This document shows, piece after piece, positions 63,510 through 64,000 of a stretch of DNA of 64,000 bases. Position 1 is the first letter of the stretch; every line of letters begins with the position of its first letter. The notes beneath the pieces are model-generated. The model worked only from the letters and a program-made list of their open reading frames with translations. It was not told where the DNA came from and searched no databases. This stretch comes from Pelargonium tetragonum (lineage: Eukaryota; Streptophyta; Magnoliopsida; Geraniales; Geraniaceae). Both the position numbers and the translations under genes were made by a program. Location of the stretch: positions 44,918 through 108,917 of the forward strand of contig JAYMTL010000058.1 of assembly GCA_036897445.1 (NCBI GenBank), given 5' to 3'.

Positions 63510-64000
63510 ATGCTTGCTTATATACTCTTCATACTCTTAAGCTCTTTGCTAGCTGTACTCGTTTCTTTTTTACTCATCTTTTTGACTTTGTTACCTTTGG
63601 CCTTTCTTCATCTATTTTTCTTTATGTATCTTCTTCTGACGACGATTTGCCAGCTCTAGAATCTGAATCGAGTTCTGCATCTTTAGCAACATTTCGGAAT
63701 GTCTTCGCTGTTGATTACGAACAAGGTATGTACGAATCAATTCGTCAATTAGAGGCACGGGATTATTATGGAATTCCTGCTCAGAATGGGCCTGGGGAAT
63801 ACGAACTTTTAGTACGGGAACACTTTGATCAGGCGTTTGACTGTGGATCATTTGCGCGAAGTCATGGATGCGGAATATTGGGCAATAAAAAGACTCGAAA
63901 AGAAGGGGGCGCTTCAAGATAACCTTTTCGACCTAATGCTGAATGAGAGGAATCTGTCTAATATTATCCGAGTTTCACCTTATGACAATATACGAGAGGG
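63510..64000 (+). CDS. ATP synthase subunit a (ATP6), presequence part; frame-disrupted, partial at right edge
   Basis: ATP6 is subunit a of the mitochondrial F1Fo ATP synthase, forming the proton half-channels beside the c-ring in the inner membrane. Plant versions carry a long, variable, cleaved N-terminal extension, and only that part is inside the window. From ATG 63510 a hydrophobic stretch runs to MYLLLTT at about 63644. The typical downstream presequence follows, but in another frame: LPALESESSSASLATF, MYESIRQLEARDYYG, GPGEYELLVREHFDQAF (63647-63841). From 63843 the first frame resumes with VDHLREVMDAEYW, ALQDNLFDLMLNERNLSN and RVSPYDNIRE to the edge, without a stop. The two slips look like one lost base in the T-run near 63647 and one extra T at 63842. 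Between them the original frame holds four TAG codons, the first at 63657, so translation from 63510 would end there. Either this is a pseudogene, or translation starts downstream (ATG at 63864 is in frame), or the two indels are sequence errors. Identity is firm; functionality is not. Confidence 0.8.

Noticed and set aside
63640-63850. Programmed ribosomal frameshifting in atp6
   Set aside because: There is no in-frame slippery heptamer at 63647, and a second, opposite shift would also be needed at 63842. Indels or errors are simpler.
63612-63917. 101-codon minus-strand frame
   Set aside because: It is the antisense shadow of the atp6 presequence, which has clear family similarity on the plus strand.

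Overview
The window looks like about 62.8 kb of gene-free, AT-rich DNA followed, in the last kilobase, by the decayed edge of a plant mitochondrial gene island. From sampled lines I estimate roughly one-third GC. The organism call rests on two items at the right edge. One is a relic of the plant mitochondrial glutamine tRNA (63138-63208). The other is the 5' part of atp6 (63510 to the window end), recognised from the long N-terminal presequence typical of angiosperm mitochondrial ATP6. I therefore infer a seed-plant, probably angiosperm, mitochondrial genome of the expanded, low-gene-density kind. A nuclear copy of mitochondrial DNA is not excluded.

Both relics are damaged. The tRNA keeps its 5' half, D-arm and UUG anticodon, but its acceptor, anticodon and T stems no longer pair. 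The atp6 reading frame slips by -1 near 63647 and returns at 63842, so conserved presequence residues are spread over two frames with stops between them. The mature subunit-a domain would lie beyond the right edge.

No gene can be supported from 1 to 62.8 kb. No reading frame exceeds 112 codons, none resembles a protein I know, and I saw no rRNA, intact tRNA, intron domain V or CRISPR array. The longest frames are about what this composition gives by chance. Frames of 60 codons or more are absent from 1-9.8 kb and scarce in 18.2-23.5 and 24.7-29.8 kb.

The DNA is nevertheless not random text. (1) Two diverged interspersed repeat families recur. One carries a TTACCGAC core followed by a T-rich tail (4.2, 19.7, 25.2 kb, and 20.9 kb inverted). 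The other is pyrimidine-rich and two-module (27.4, 41.5, 51.1, 62.7 kb). (2) The words GGGGCTC/GAGCCCC and GGGCCC occur many times more often than composition predicts. (3) A 75% GC structured island with a UUCG-loop hairpin stands out at 49.51-49.55 kb. (4) Several clean stem-loops and one perfect 23-bp tandem duplication are present. These are the features most worth follow-up.
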